Assembly: GCF_000186865.1 (NCBI RefSeq)
Contig: NW_008705591.1
Coordinates: forward strand, 223,008-273,771
Length of the DNA: 50,764 bases
Direction: 5' to 3'
DNA from: Aureococcus anophagefferens
Taxonomy: Eukaryota > Sar > Pelagophyceae > Pelagomonadales > Pelagomonadaceae
Numbering within the stretch: position 1 is the stretch's first letter; each line of letters starts with the position of its first letter. The notes under the pieces are model-generated. The model saw only the letters and a program-made list of their open reading frames with translations. It ran no database searches and had not been told where the DNA came from. Below, in pieces: positions 30,497-41,590 of this stretch. The position numbers were made by a program, and so were the translations under genes.

Positions 30497-33400
30497 ATGT
30501 TGCCGAATGGTTGGGAGGCGCGAACAGATGCCCAGGGACGGACGTTCTTTGTGGACCACAACACGAAAACCACGTCCTGGACGCGTCCCTCACCTGGAAC
30601 GCCGATGTCCCTAGAGACTGACGAGCAGCTTGCGCGGCGGCTGCAAATGGAAGAGGAGTCCAGTGCGTCTGCGGTATCAGCGCCGTCATCGGGGAATACC
30701 ATGAGTGATGAGGAACTCGCTCGGATGCTCCAGACCGAAGAAGATGCGTCGTCGGAAATTGAACCGAAAGAGTCAATCAGCGGGAAATCACGCGGATTTT
30801 TTGGTCGACGCGGAACACGCTCAAACCCTGCGACCAAGCCTTCCTCGCCCGAAGCGGTCGACGATGCATTTCTCCGCGCAGATTGACACTTTAAGGTCGG
30901 TTTTAAACAACTGTGATGGTAGGCCTTTGGCCAAAGACCGCCGCCTGGCGATTTTGAAGGTTACCTACAGATGCGCAAAGAACTCAAAGGTTTTGGTTGG
31001 CGTCAGGTCTACGTCCGAGTGTGCGCCAGCGCTAGACTCTTCGTGTCGATCTCATGTCTATAGAAGCTTTCAGGTGTGTGGGTCGACGTTGGCCGTATTC
31101 GCAGATGAATCACGTCCTAAAGCAGAGCTACGGGTGGAACTGATTGCATCGACTCTGCTAGAATCTTCGAGCCAAGGCAAGCTCCGATCCATGAAAGACG
31201 AAATATTTCGCTGGAAGGTCACCATCGCTGGCATCACCTCCGCGAACCTTGGTACTGAGTCTATTGTCGAAGGAGGTGCGCCGTCTGCGCCCTGACATTT
31301 CTGACACGTCGGCACCAGTTGCTACCCCCCCCCAGGCAAAACTGGCAGGGGCGAGATAGAGTTTGCCGCAGCGGATGACGCAGAACGCGCGGCGTGGATA
31401 GGCTGGCCAGACAATACCGTGTCTCTGCAAGAAACTCACGCCATATTGCACATGTGCTTACTTGGTGTGTCACTTGATAGGTGCATCGTAGCGGGAGCAA
31501 ACATGCCAAAATCTGCGGATCTCGTGGCCAAGGCATTCAAGCCACTCTTATCTGCAGCGCCGACGCCAGAGAGAGCCCAAGCCCTGAAGACACTAGCCAA
31601 GGCACTAGGCGCAGATGGAACTACGTCACCACAACTTGGCGCACTTGTGAAGGCTCTCAGATCATGCGGTGCACTAGCTTCAGTGGCAGAATGCCTTAAA
31701 AGCGCGCCCGGGCAGGAGTCGGCAGCACGGTGCACATATTTTGCTGCTCGTGCGGAGACTTACACAGCGCGGACTCTCGTGGATGAGAGGGTGGAACTGC
31801 TCTTGCTGCCTCTCCTCATAGCGCCCGATGATGGTCTGCAGCAATGGGCAGCGGCTGCGTTGGCGCCGGTCCTGGCAGGCGATCCCTTTCGAGCCTCGAA
31901 GAGCATCATTGAGGCTGGTGGCGTATTCACAATTGTTGCGTTGCTGTCTTCCTCATCACCTGATGTGCGTTCGCATGCGCTTGCAGCCCTCATCTCACTT
32001 TGCTCTGGGGTAATTGAAGCTGCCTGGCCAAAATCGGCAGTCGGATCTGAAGAAGCCAAGGGGCTACTATGCAAGCTTGTTGATGGCGCTATCGACGCTG
32101 GGATTTGCCATTCCATTATTGCGCTTCTGGAAGTGCGAGACGATGTGCGCGTCGCCACTGCCGCCTTGGAGGCAGTCATAGCCCTGAGCTATTCCAGCAA
32201 ATCATTTCGGCGTGTACTTCGAAGTGAGATTGGTGGCGATGTGCGCCTTTCTACTCAGCTTGTAACTGCTTGCGGTGACCGACGCTTCGGAGCTCATGCC
32301 CTCCGTGTCATGGCAGATGCGTGCTACTGTGTAGACGAGCAGACAGGGGCTGAGGATCGTGTTGAGTCCGCAGCAGCTTCTGATGCTGCCAGGGGGTTGT
32401 TTGCTGCCGGCGCGCTCCCTGTCGCCATCGAGGCGCTCGGGACAGAGTTTGAAACTAGCATGGAGCTGAATCAATCGTTACTCCTTGAGGCCTCAACACT
32501 TCAAGGTGCGGAAGCTCGTGGTTATGCATCACCTGGAAATTCGAAGCGTGACGATGGAGCTCGAATTGCTGCAGCTCTTCTAGCACATGCGCCTGGAGCG
32601 GCAGAAGAATGTCTTGTTGGTAGCCAGGCTCGTATGGTGGCGGCTTTAGTCTCTGTTGTGGCTTTCGAGCTTGCGCCGTCCCTTGCGGTACGAGAAGGCA
32701 AACCACGTGCGGTGGCAGCGCTGCCAGCTCTCACTTTGTGTGTATCAGCTAGCGCACGTCAGCATGATGCTAGGCCTGCTGTCGAGGCCGCACAGGCTGG
32801 AATCCTGGAGCTTCTCGCAACGCACAACTTCTTTGATGCAAGTCTTGGGTATTCTCTCGACCACACCCCTTGCCGTGGTCTTGTTGCCACACGTTCAGCC
32901 ATGCTCGTGCATGCGTTGATCATGGCGTGTTGGCGTGATAGTAACGAAGGTTCACTCCTAGTGCTCGCACTTGCTGCACCACCCAATGGTCATACTCTTT
33001 CTAGGCTCTGTGGGCTCCTTGATGGTCTTGTTTCGACTGGTCTCGCAATTTCGGATGCGGGTCCACCTCACCCACACCTAGTGGACTCACTCATGACGGC
33101 AATCCTCCTCGCGCTTGGCTCGCTCTGCGGAGCAGCGCGACCGTATGGTCGCGCAGCGCACCCATCAGAGAAGCTTTGCAAACGTGATGTCGTGCAAAGT
33201 CTAGGCTGTGGTCTGGCAATCGCAGCGGGCCTCTCGCACGAATCTAGAGAAGTTCAGCCCTGTGAAAAGCGGCGTGCAGCGGCACGCCTTCTTGCATCGC
33301 TTTTACGCAGCGACTGCGAACAGCCAAATGACAGCATCAGCACCACGGCCGAGCCTCACCATGCTATTGCAGAGGCTCTTGCGCAATCAGGTCTTGTTGG

Positions 33401-36400
33401 GGTAGCAGCTGCATGTCTGACTGACGATGATGCCATAATTCGTGCGGATGCGGTCGATGCATTTACCGTACTCTCTACATACGCCCTGCGCGAGGATCGC
33501 GATGTCGCCCTGGGTGCAGCTGCACTTGGCGATAATCTCTCGCGTGGCATCGTTGCTTCTGATGCGGCAGCGAAGCATTCCAGTAGCGGATGTACGCCAG
33601 AGTTGGTGCCACTTAGAGCTACGATAGCCGTAGAAAAGGCATTGCAGGCACTTGGAGCTGCGTGTTGCCGTGGGGGTGTCGCAGCACGCGATGCCGTCGC
33701 TTTTTCCACAGGATGCGCTGGTGCCTTCATTTCTCTAACGCGCGCCCCGCTTTCTGCACCGTCTGATTTCGGCGTGCGTTGTGCAGCCATCTGTCTCACT
33801 GCGATTGCAGCTCTTGCAAAAGATGCCGAGGGTCGAGCAAGTGCCCTTGCTGATGCAGGTGCTTGTGACGCTGTTGCTCTAGCGCTCGTCGCTGCAATGC
33901 GTGACAAAGATGGCAGTATTGCAAGTCTGCAAACTGCCGCTCTTAGTGCAATGTCAGCATTCTCGAGCTTTCACAGCCCACGCCAAGCATTCACCACTAC
34001 TGAAACACCGGTTCTCGCCGCGCTATTTCTCTGTATCGTTCAAGTTGATGATGCGCCTAGCTTTGAGTGTGGACACTTGGCTCTTTCGACGCTCGTGCAC
34101 TTTGCACATCCTACTGTTACTGTTAGCGAGCCACAGACCGCTAGCAAGCTGGCCACAGCAGCAAAACAATGCAAGATTGTTGCAGCTCTGACCCACGTGT
34201 TGAATGGTGCCTGGCGTCCATTTTGCGTAGATACGGCACAGCATGATCTCGTGATGCGGTATGCTCACGAGTTGATCACTGCCCTAGCAAATGCGCCAGC
34301 AACAATGGAGGGTCCAACAGATATTGATACCCTTGATGGCGACACTTGCCCTTTGGATGTTTTGGTTAACGATCGTACGGCTGCGGTGTCCTCTGTTTAT
34401 GCTTCTGAGTCTACTCGCCTACCAGACGAAGCCATCAGCGCCGCAAAAAAGAAATTTCCGTCTTCCGCCGAACTAGTTGCTAGTGATGAAAAGCAGCATT
34501 TTGAACAGAGATATGGTGCGTGGCTTCTTCGTCGTGGAACGACCAACGACTCCAAACTCAGACACAAGACCACCGCGCTTGCTGGTGCAGATATGGCTGC
34601 GCTCGTGTCACTCATCACGGCACCCGAGCCTTTGGATGATGCTGAACGTATCACAGCGCACCTGTCAGCGGTAGATTGTGCATGTACAGCTCTTGAGGAC
34701 ATCATAGTTGAGGATGCAGCGGGCACCACTGCGGCGCTCGCTATCCAAGGTGGCGTCTTGACCCGCCTGCTCATGCTTGCACCACGGTCGCCAGCCGCTG
34801 CTATGTGCCTTGTTGCGCTCTGCGAAGTAGGTGAGCTCCACCGGCCGCTCATGCTCTCAATGCCAACGCCTACAATCACAGCCAAGTTTGCTGACACTAT
34901 CATTGAGATGCTTTGCGTGATGGCATCGGCGGCATCTCGTGATGAATCGGATGTGAATATTGTTCAGGCTTCGGTTCATTTTATGTGTGCCGTCTGCCGT
35001 GACTCTGATCTGGCCGTCTTGGCGCTGGCGATTACGCTCATGTCCCGTAATAGACTCTCTACAGCTCTTGGGCGCCTTGCTATCATTGCCGTTGCCGAGG
35101 CAACAGTTGAAAGCACAACTGATATCAATGCAACACAGCCTGGTGCTCTGGTTCTTATCTCGATGCTTGCTCCTCGTTTACATGACGCCACGGATGGTCA
35201 TGATCATCTGTTTCGTGTTGATTCTGATTTTTTCCCATCGGGTGGTCCCCCCAGTCTGCCTGCATCAATGAGTTCACTTCTTGACGCGATCGCTGTTGAT
35301 GACTCTAGCCGCATTCGTTGTGTGGATGCTTTTTCTAAGGGCGTCACTCTCCTTCTAGATACTGCCGCTGTGAATGCTATCGCAAAAGCTACTCCCGCTT
35401 TGCTGCGTGTACTCTTGGCGCTACCACCGGGTAGCCTTCGTGCACGCGCGCGTCGCGCCATCGCAATTATTGCTGCTGAGATAGCGGAAGCAACACGCTA
35501 TCTCCTTGGTGCTGGCGCTGTAGAAGCTGCTGTAAGGCTTGTGGTTGAGGCCAAGGGAACTCCCGGCAAGACGGCGGCCTCTGACGCCGCTTTTGGTTGC
35601 ACACTGCTCGCATCGCTGGTGAGCAATGCAAAAAGCCGCGCCGCTCGCGCAGCCCTTGCACACGACGGTCTCATGCCAGCCCTGGTAACCTGTGTCGTCC
35701 AGGCAACAGCCTACAAAACTAGCCCTCTCGCATTTGCTGCGTTGTCCTTAGTCGTCAACCTCGCAGATGCTGGTGATGATGCTGCGGCACATGTCGCGTC
35801 AAGCGATGATCTTCTTCAGGCCCTTGCAACCCTAGCAGCGGAGATAGTGTCGCCTGTAACCACAGGACTGCCGTTGAATGCTGCAAGTTGCAACCAAATT
35901 TATGACGATGGTAGTGTCCATAGAGAACACACCGACAAAAAGGTCCATATAAAGCAAGACCCTCCACCGAAGGCCACGAGGCAAAATCGGATGCATATTG
36001 CCGAGAAGGCCCTGCTTGCTCTAGCAAATATCGCCATAGGACCACGTGCGCAGCGCGAAGCGCTTGCCAACGTCAACGGTATTCTTCATGTGGCCGTAGG
36101 CATCCTGAGGAACGCCAAACCAGGGATCGCCCAGGCTGCCGCCGCTCGCCTGGTTGCTTCTCTCCTCGAAGCACACGTGAATTTAGACGCTGAAGCAGAT
36201 GATGCAACTTTTACAGCTGCAACCCTATGCGGTGCCCTCACTATCATGACTGAAAGAGAACTGCATGCAGAGACAGCGTTGCGCCTTGTCCACGCCCTCA
36301 ATGCGCTTTTGTGTTATGCGCAAGGTGCAGATGCTCTCCAATCCTCCCAACCAACATCTGTGCTGGCTATGCTACTCAAAGTGACGATGACAAGATACCC

Positions 36401-36895
36401 TGATGTTGCTGAGGTGTGTGACCCATCCAACAGTCTCGACCGACAAATCTTCCTCTTAGGCTTGCGCTGCTCAGATAAATACTCTGTGTTACGACGCCTA
36501 CCATCGCAAAGCCCTCAAAACTGAACATGTTGTAACTCTAGTCGATGCTCTCAAGGTACCCGAGGCGACTGCCCTCCAGTTTCATTGTCTCGCCGTACTC
36601 AACTCTATTGCCCACACTGATGCGGGTTGCGACATGAGTGATGTGACTGCCGGCGTTTCAAGGCATATTCTAAAGTAGCACTCACTTTCCCGTGTCTTTC
36701 CAGGTGATCAACGACGGCGGTCCTGCGATATGTGTGCTAGGCGCGGGCAAGGCAGCTGTGGCTCCATCTGCAAGGCGACTTGCTGCGATACTCGGAGCTG
36801 ATTGTGCGTCGCAAGGGGACGTGCCACACAGAACCCCCGATGAGCCCACCACAAGGGCTGCTGCATCTATCGCTGCTGCACTGGAGGCGCTTTGA
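30497..36895 (+). CDS. Giant WW-PH-armadillo repeat protein
   Basis: ATG 30497 begins a WW domain ([20 protein letters not shown], then the second Trp and Pro in SWTRP), which binds proline-rich partners. A PH domain follows, split over short exons: [46 protein letters not shown] and, after a 60-bp GT-AG intron (31276-31335), [19 protein letters not shown] with the near-invariant Trp. The PH exon runs in frame, with no stop, into about 1,700 residues of armadillo-like repeats ([38 protein letters not shown]). The tail needs two more short introns, one near 36412-36473 leading to [19 protein letters not shown] and one at 36643-36703 leading to [15 protein letters not shown]. It stops at 36893-36895. 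Splicing between the WW and PH parts is unresolved. A membrane-linked scaffold is inferred. Confidence 0.7.
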
Positions 36896-37576
36896 TCATA
36901 ATACCCATCAACCATTTAAATTTGAGTAAATTCGATCAAAAGAAACTACAAAAGAAACAACCCCGGGCTATTTGTTCCGACTCTCATCTCCAGGAATGCG
37001 AAATGTAGTGCGCTGGAAGGTGTGGAGTCTCTGAAGAGGTGTGTATCGCGCGTTTAAGGTGGCGGACCGGTGGATTAAGCGCGGTGTAAGCGGGAGGCAG
37101 GTCAAAGGCCGGCGAGGAGCAAGCAAATCCCAAGTTCCCAGTCGAAGAAGCAAAAAAGGAATGCCGGGCCCCTGCTGATGATAGTCAAAACAAGTGCGCC
37201 GGTGGGCCAAGGGCCAAGATGGTGGGGAACCAGAGAGTAGGCCGCTAACTAGCACGATAATTGCTTTTACCGCGACTTGAAGTCCGAGTCCGCTCGAATC
37301 CGCTGCTCTTGGAATTATATCCCGAGTTGCTCCTAACTCAACTATGGCACGGCTCCGTTCGCGGTCGGTCCCCCAGCTGGGAGCAACGTCACGGAAACCC
37401 AGATATATATCCTTCGTCACTCGCTGTAGATATAATAAGATCATACTAGAGATACAAGCCAGCTGCACTGCCAACTTCAAGCTAAGCCAACCAAGTTACC
37501 TTAGTCCATTATCCCGCCACACGGATAACCGGGCCGGTGGCCCGTTGGGAAGCCCGAGGGGGGCTTCTCTGGGTCC
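36896..37576. other. Intergenic region, no gene seen
   Basis: AT-rich immediately after the armadillo gene, then mixed composition. The minus-strand frame at 36968-37480 has no domain and a composition typical of chance. Confidence 0.4.
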
Positions 37577-37699
37577 GTCGGCCTTCATTCGGGCATTCTT
37601 AATTGAATTGAGCTCAGCCTCCCTCCCAGGGAGGAGTTTACCTTGCTTCCTTTAGCTTCTCAGGCTAGTGGGAGATAAAAAGGCCAAGTGGACGGAAAT
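37577..37699 (+). repeat. TTTACCTTGC-type repeat, copy 2 (long form)
   Basis: Shares TCGGCCTTCAT, GGCATTCTTA and GCCTCCCT upstream of the TTTACCTTGCTTCCTTTAGC core and ends CCAAGTGGACGGAAAT. Copy 3 at 41276-41399 is colinear over the full 123 bases. It lies just before the glycosyltransferase start, as copies 1 and 3 lie just before their downstream genes. Confidence 0.7.
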
Positions 37700-37752
37700 G
37701 AAATAGGCACACTTCGTACAAGTAGAAGTCTATAATTCTATCGATAATTCTT

Positions 37753-39419
37753 ATGTTGACCTCAGCGAGATTGACACATTTACTTCAGTGCGTTCTCTTG
37801 TTTCGCATAGAAGGCACTGTGGAGCTGGAAATATCATCGCCAAAGCACGGCGCTGAATTCGATAAGACTGCGATACGCATTAATGGCGGCATCGATGTGG
37901 ACGTGTCCGTGTTGGCGGGGACGCGAAAAGACTACATGCACGATGCATTTGGTCTATCAGTTTGTCTGCATGTAAACGGCAGCGCCTTTGCTGGTGCTCT
38001 TGACTGCGTCGCTGTCGGGTCTGCCCATGGTTTGGTCATGCGCTCGACAACCTGGCAGGCTGGACGAGCATGGTTGTATATTGAGCTGTGACCTGACGCC
38101 GATCATGCGGCCAGGGTCTGTTCTAATAATATTGCTCCCAGCCTCTTATATCCGAACAGGTGTGGTGGCGCCACCGAAGTAACCAGCGCACCAATCTTGG
38201 TGAAAATTAAAGATAAAATGTCATCACAAGAATCAGTCTCAGGACTCCATTCCGTGAGTGCATGATCGCCGCCTGTGATTCGGTCCGTAGACCGCTTATG
38301 CATTTTTGCTCGCAGGTCGGAAGCAGGCCTAGGGTAACTCTCGTCTTAACGCAATTACCGTGTATCTGACAATAGATCTACTGTGCTTCACTAACGGCTG
38401 ACTAGGCTTACCATAGATGATGCACATCGTGCACTAATGCTAATTGCATCAATAAGAGCACACGAGCTGTGCGAGAGAAAGCGCATTCACGAGGTAAGTC
38501 CCAATTCCAATTGTGCACGTGTACATTTTTATGGTGCCCTACTCAGCTCCTCGTTGTTGTGCCCGATGCGCATGTTTTTGCCTTAGATATCCTCAAGCAG
38601 GTAAATCATTGTCTCGCGATTTCAATCGTCGAGGAATCCTCACTGTTTGATGGAATGATTCAGTCTACTTGGCCCAAGTATGCTCTCCAAATGGCATTGA
38701 AGCTTGTTGTGGCACAACGTGTTACGACCAAATACTATATCACTCTTGACGCAGATAACATTGTTGTTGGCCCTCTTGATTTGACAGAGCTCTTTCCCGG
38801 TGGTAAGGGCGTGTGCGGTGCCCGCGCTCATGTGTACTATATTTTTTGACACAACAGATGCCGCTAGGTTTGCGGCAGAGCCGAGGAGCATTCACCCACA
38901 CTGGTGGGATGGTTCTTCCCAGGTCCTTGGGCTCAACGAAGACGCTTCTCCTGACGCAATGTTCGGTGTAACTCCCGCAATCATTTCGACGATGGGCGCT
39001 CTTGTCACGACAGCACTGATCAGAGAGAGATTCAAAAACTCAAATTGGGGGCAGGTGTGGATCGAGTTCAAAAATTTCGCGTTGAAATCACTTTTGTAAT
39101 CGTGAACATTCACGGAACTACTTGACCTCAACTGCATGAATGAGATCCTTTAATTAGGTCGTGGGGTTTCAGGATGTGGTGGAGCGAGTACACGCTCTAC
39201 CGACTTGCACTCGACAAGCGAGACATCTTTTGGGAACTCCACACCCCCTCCACAACAGAGCCGCTCTGCAACGCTATCTGGTTTCAGGAAGAGCTTCCCT
39301 GGAATTCTAGGTCGGCATTTGAGAACAAATCTTGCATCTTCTCTCTTGTACAATCATCAGCTGGCCTTGCACCATCGGCGATTGCCGGCGATATCAGTGC
39401 ACAGCTGCCGAGGTTTTAA
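37753..39419 (+). CDS. Glycosyltransferase-like protein (DUF6492 type)
   Basis: ATG 37753 opens a hydrophobic leader (MLTSARLTHLLQCVLLFR), then an Ig-like or lectin-like region (TVELEISSPKHGAEFDK). Later exons carry LTIDDAHRALMLIASIRAHE, ending at a GTAAGT donor near 38496, and LLVVVPDAHVFALDILK. The catalytic-type motif is KYYITLDADNIVVGPLDL, in which DAD is the metal-binding DxD analogue. A 40-bp GT-AG intron (38818-38857) restores GVC-DAARFAAEP. HPHWWDGSSQVLG and FGVTPAIIST follow. A 122-bp GC-AG intron (39051-39172) leads to MWWSEYTLYRLALDK. The order fits secreted or Golgi glycosyltransferases of the DUF6492 group found in algae. Donor sugar and acceptor are unknown. Joins before 38400 are approximate. 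Confidence 0.65.
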
Positions 39420-39850
39420 GGCAATGAGGGCCGAAAAAGTTGAGCTCGCCCTGGGGGGAACGATGACTAACGAGGAACACCTCCGTGTTTCCTAGATGAC
39501 CGGTGATCAAGGCGGCTAAGGGCTACCGCCCCGGAATCCGGAAGATAAGGTCGCTGGATCCACAAGTTTGCAGAGGCTGGGATACTGGCGTGTACTATCT
39601 TCGCCCAGGCAAGGCCCTCCCCGGCGTCCGCGGCACGGGCTTGTACCCATCCGCCGAGTCCCTCCGCCCTACCTCCTCCGTCCCTGCTGAGGTGGCTGCG
39701 CCATCCAAGCGCGGGGCTCCGGCCACGCGGAGGGGCCCCCAGCAGACCTCGATTTTAACGTAAACCATAGCCGCGTTTAAAGAACCGTTGTTCCACCGAA
39801 ACACCCCGATTCCTCGTCGATTTCGCCTCCTTGGAGGCATTTTCATTGAA
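39420..39850. other. Region without a supported gene
   Basis: A frame at 39503-39763 reads RGWDTGVYYLRPGKALPG and is rich in Pro/Arg/Ser. It has no start ATG and no recognisable domain. Possibly part of a repeat. Confidence 0.3.
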
Positions 39851-39904
39851 ATCCCGGGGAATTATGCTCCGCGGGACGCGCGCGCAGTGGCGCGGGACGC
39901 GCGC

Positions 39905-40901
39905 GCTCATCCGTCGCAGGCGCCGATGACCGCGGCACTCTCGCCGTCGGAGATGGTGTGGATGCGGTCTGCGAAGGCCCGGAAAGGCCTGAGGAACGAC
40001 GGGGGCGACGCCGCCCAAAGTTGGCGCCGCGCGCGTGTCCTCGAGGACGACGCCGACCCGTCGTACCATCCGCGCCTCGACCGCGCGGAGCGTCGGCTCG
40101 AGCACGAAGCTGCGGCGGTCCGGGTCCTCGTGGACACGGGCGAGGTCGTGGCAGTAGACGAGGAGGCGGCCCTTCTTGAAGTTGATTCCGTTGATCTCCT
40201 GGTCCGCGGGAAGCGTCTCGATCACGCGGTCGCGCGGGCCCTTCGCGGCCACGAAGAGGTCGAACTCGTCCTGGTAGCCGTGCGCGGGCGTCGCGCACGC
40301 GAAGACGGCGGCCTCCTTGAGGTTCCGCGCGATGGACTCGCCGTCGCTGAAGCGCATGGCGCGCGTCCGCCGCGCGCCGGCCGCGTCCGTGAGCTCGAGG
40401 TGGACGCGGCGCATAACCGACGCGCACCCGTCGACGCGGGCCGTCGGCGCCGCCGCCGTGCCCTCCTCCATGACGCGTCCGTTGCACCCCAGGCACGCCT
40501 TGCACCAGCAGGTGTACTGCCGGACGCCGACGCGCCCGTCGCCGATGGGCGACGTACTTGACGGCCGCGAAGTACTCGAGCCCCGCGGCCGTGATCCAGT
40601 AGCGGCCGTAGTCAGCGCCCGTGCTGCCCTTGGTGGCGTAGCCCCGAGCCACGAGGGAGTCGGACTTGCTCGGGTCAAAGAGGTGCTGCCACGAGCTCCG
40701 CGCTGCGTCGAACTGGATGTTCTTCTTCTGGACGCGACGCTCAGCCGTGTTCGCCGACGCCGCCGCGAGCGCCCGAAGCGCCTCCAGACCATGCGCACGC
40801 AGCGGCAGCGGCACGCCGTCCTCGAGGTCCTCGGTCCGCGGCCGCGCCGTGTCCCGCGCAGCCTCCTCGCTCCCGCCGGAAGCGGTCCTGGCCCGTCGCA
40901 T
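39905..40901 (-). pseudogene. GC-rich Cys-motif protein, reading frame interrupted
   Basis: From ATG 40901 (MRRARTASGGSEEAARD) the coding-like segments are ALRALAAASANTAERRVQKK, WQHLFDPSKSD and YWITAAGLEYFAAVKY. The next segment, YTCWCKACLGCNG, is in another frame. A 37-base GT...AG stretch would join them in phase. Then come FACATPAHGYQDEFDLFVAA and GINFKKGRLLVYCHDLARVH, and the end (FLRPFRAFADRIHTISDGES) is in a third frame, stopping near 39907. The second shift has no obvious intron. It is either a gene with tiny introns, a gene with base errors, or a decaying pseudogene. Third positions are almost all G/C. The Cys pattern C-x-C-x2-C-x2-C is not one I can name. Confidence 0.45.
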
Positions 40902-41275
40902 ACACCGCGCTATTTTGGTGCTGGTGGCGGCACCTTGACGAGATGTTGGAGTGTGCCACAGTGTGACTTCGGCTATCGACGTGGGGTCATTCCCACTTAA
41001 GTGGCCACCGACACCCCGCCGACAGACGCCGGCGAGCGTCATCGCTCGGTTGTCCGGTCGTCCCCGGAGGTACCGTTTTCGGGGTTTTATTCGCGCGCGA
41101 ACGCGGCCGCGGAGCGACGCGCGGCCGCCGCGCAGAACGCGATCATCGAGTGGTCGGATTGGACATCGGATTCCCATCCGACGCGTCGGACTCGTATTAG
41201 AGCGCGTCACTACGGGTCGTTTCTACGGAAACGATTTTACCGGGGGAGCCTCCTCAGAGCCGGAGCCGCGGCCCA

Positions 41276-41399
41276 TCGGCCTTCATATTTGGCATTCCTT
41301 ACTTCAACTGAGGCCGGCCTCCCCTTGCGGGGGAATTTACCTTGCTATCTCATGCTTCGTTTAGCTAGTGGGGGATAACAAAGCCAACTGGACGGAAAT
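41276..41399 (+). repeat. TTTACCTTGC-type repeat, copy 3 (long form)
   Basis: Colinear with copy 2: TCGGCCTTCATATT, GGCATTCCTTACTTCAA, GGCCTCCCC, ATTTACCTTGC, TTTAGCTAGTGGGGGATAA, CCAACTGGACGGAAAT. It ends 192 bases before the dioxygenase ATG. Confidence 0.7.
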
Positions 41400-41590
41400 A
41401 CACAGCTAGATAAAGGAAATTGCTGTGTTGGTGGGGTTGGAGCCAATAGCCTTATAATCAATGGTAGTTTCTGGAGGCTTCCTTTTTTAAGTCCTTTTGC
41501 CGTGTATCCTCCATCTTAACCATCTCCCAATTAGATAGAACGCAAAGGTTTGAATCTATTCTCAGGAGATACTTGTACATTGGGGTGAAG

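Noticed and set aside
36968..37480. A 170-codon minus-strand frame
   Set aside because: It has no recognisable domain, and its overall composition fits chance.
39843..41210. A 455-codon minus-strand frame
   Set aside because: Most of it is an Arg/Pro/Gly-rich shadow caused by GC-rich codons of the overlapping gene in another frame. Only the segment above 40560 looks coding, and it is included in the interrupted gene.
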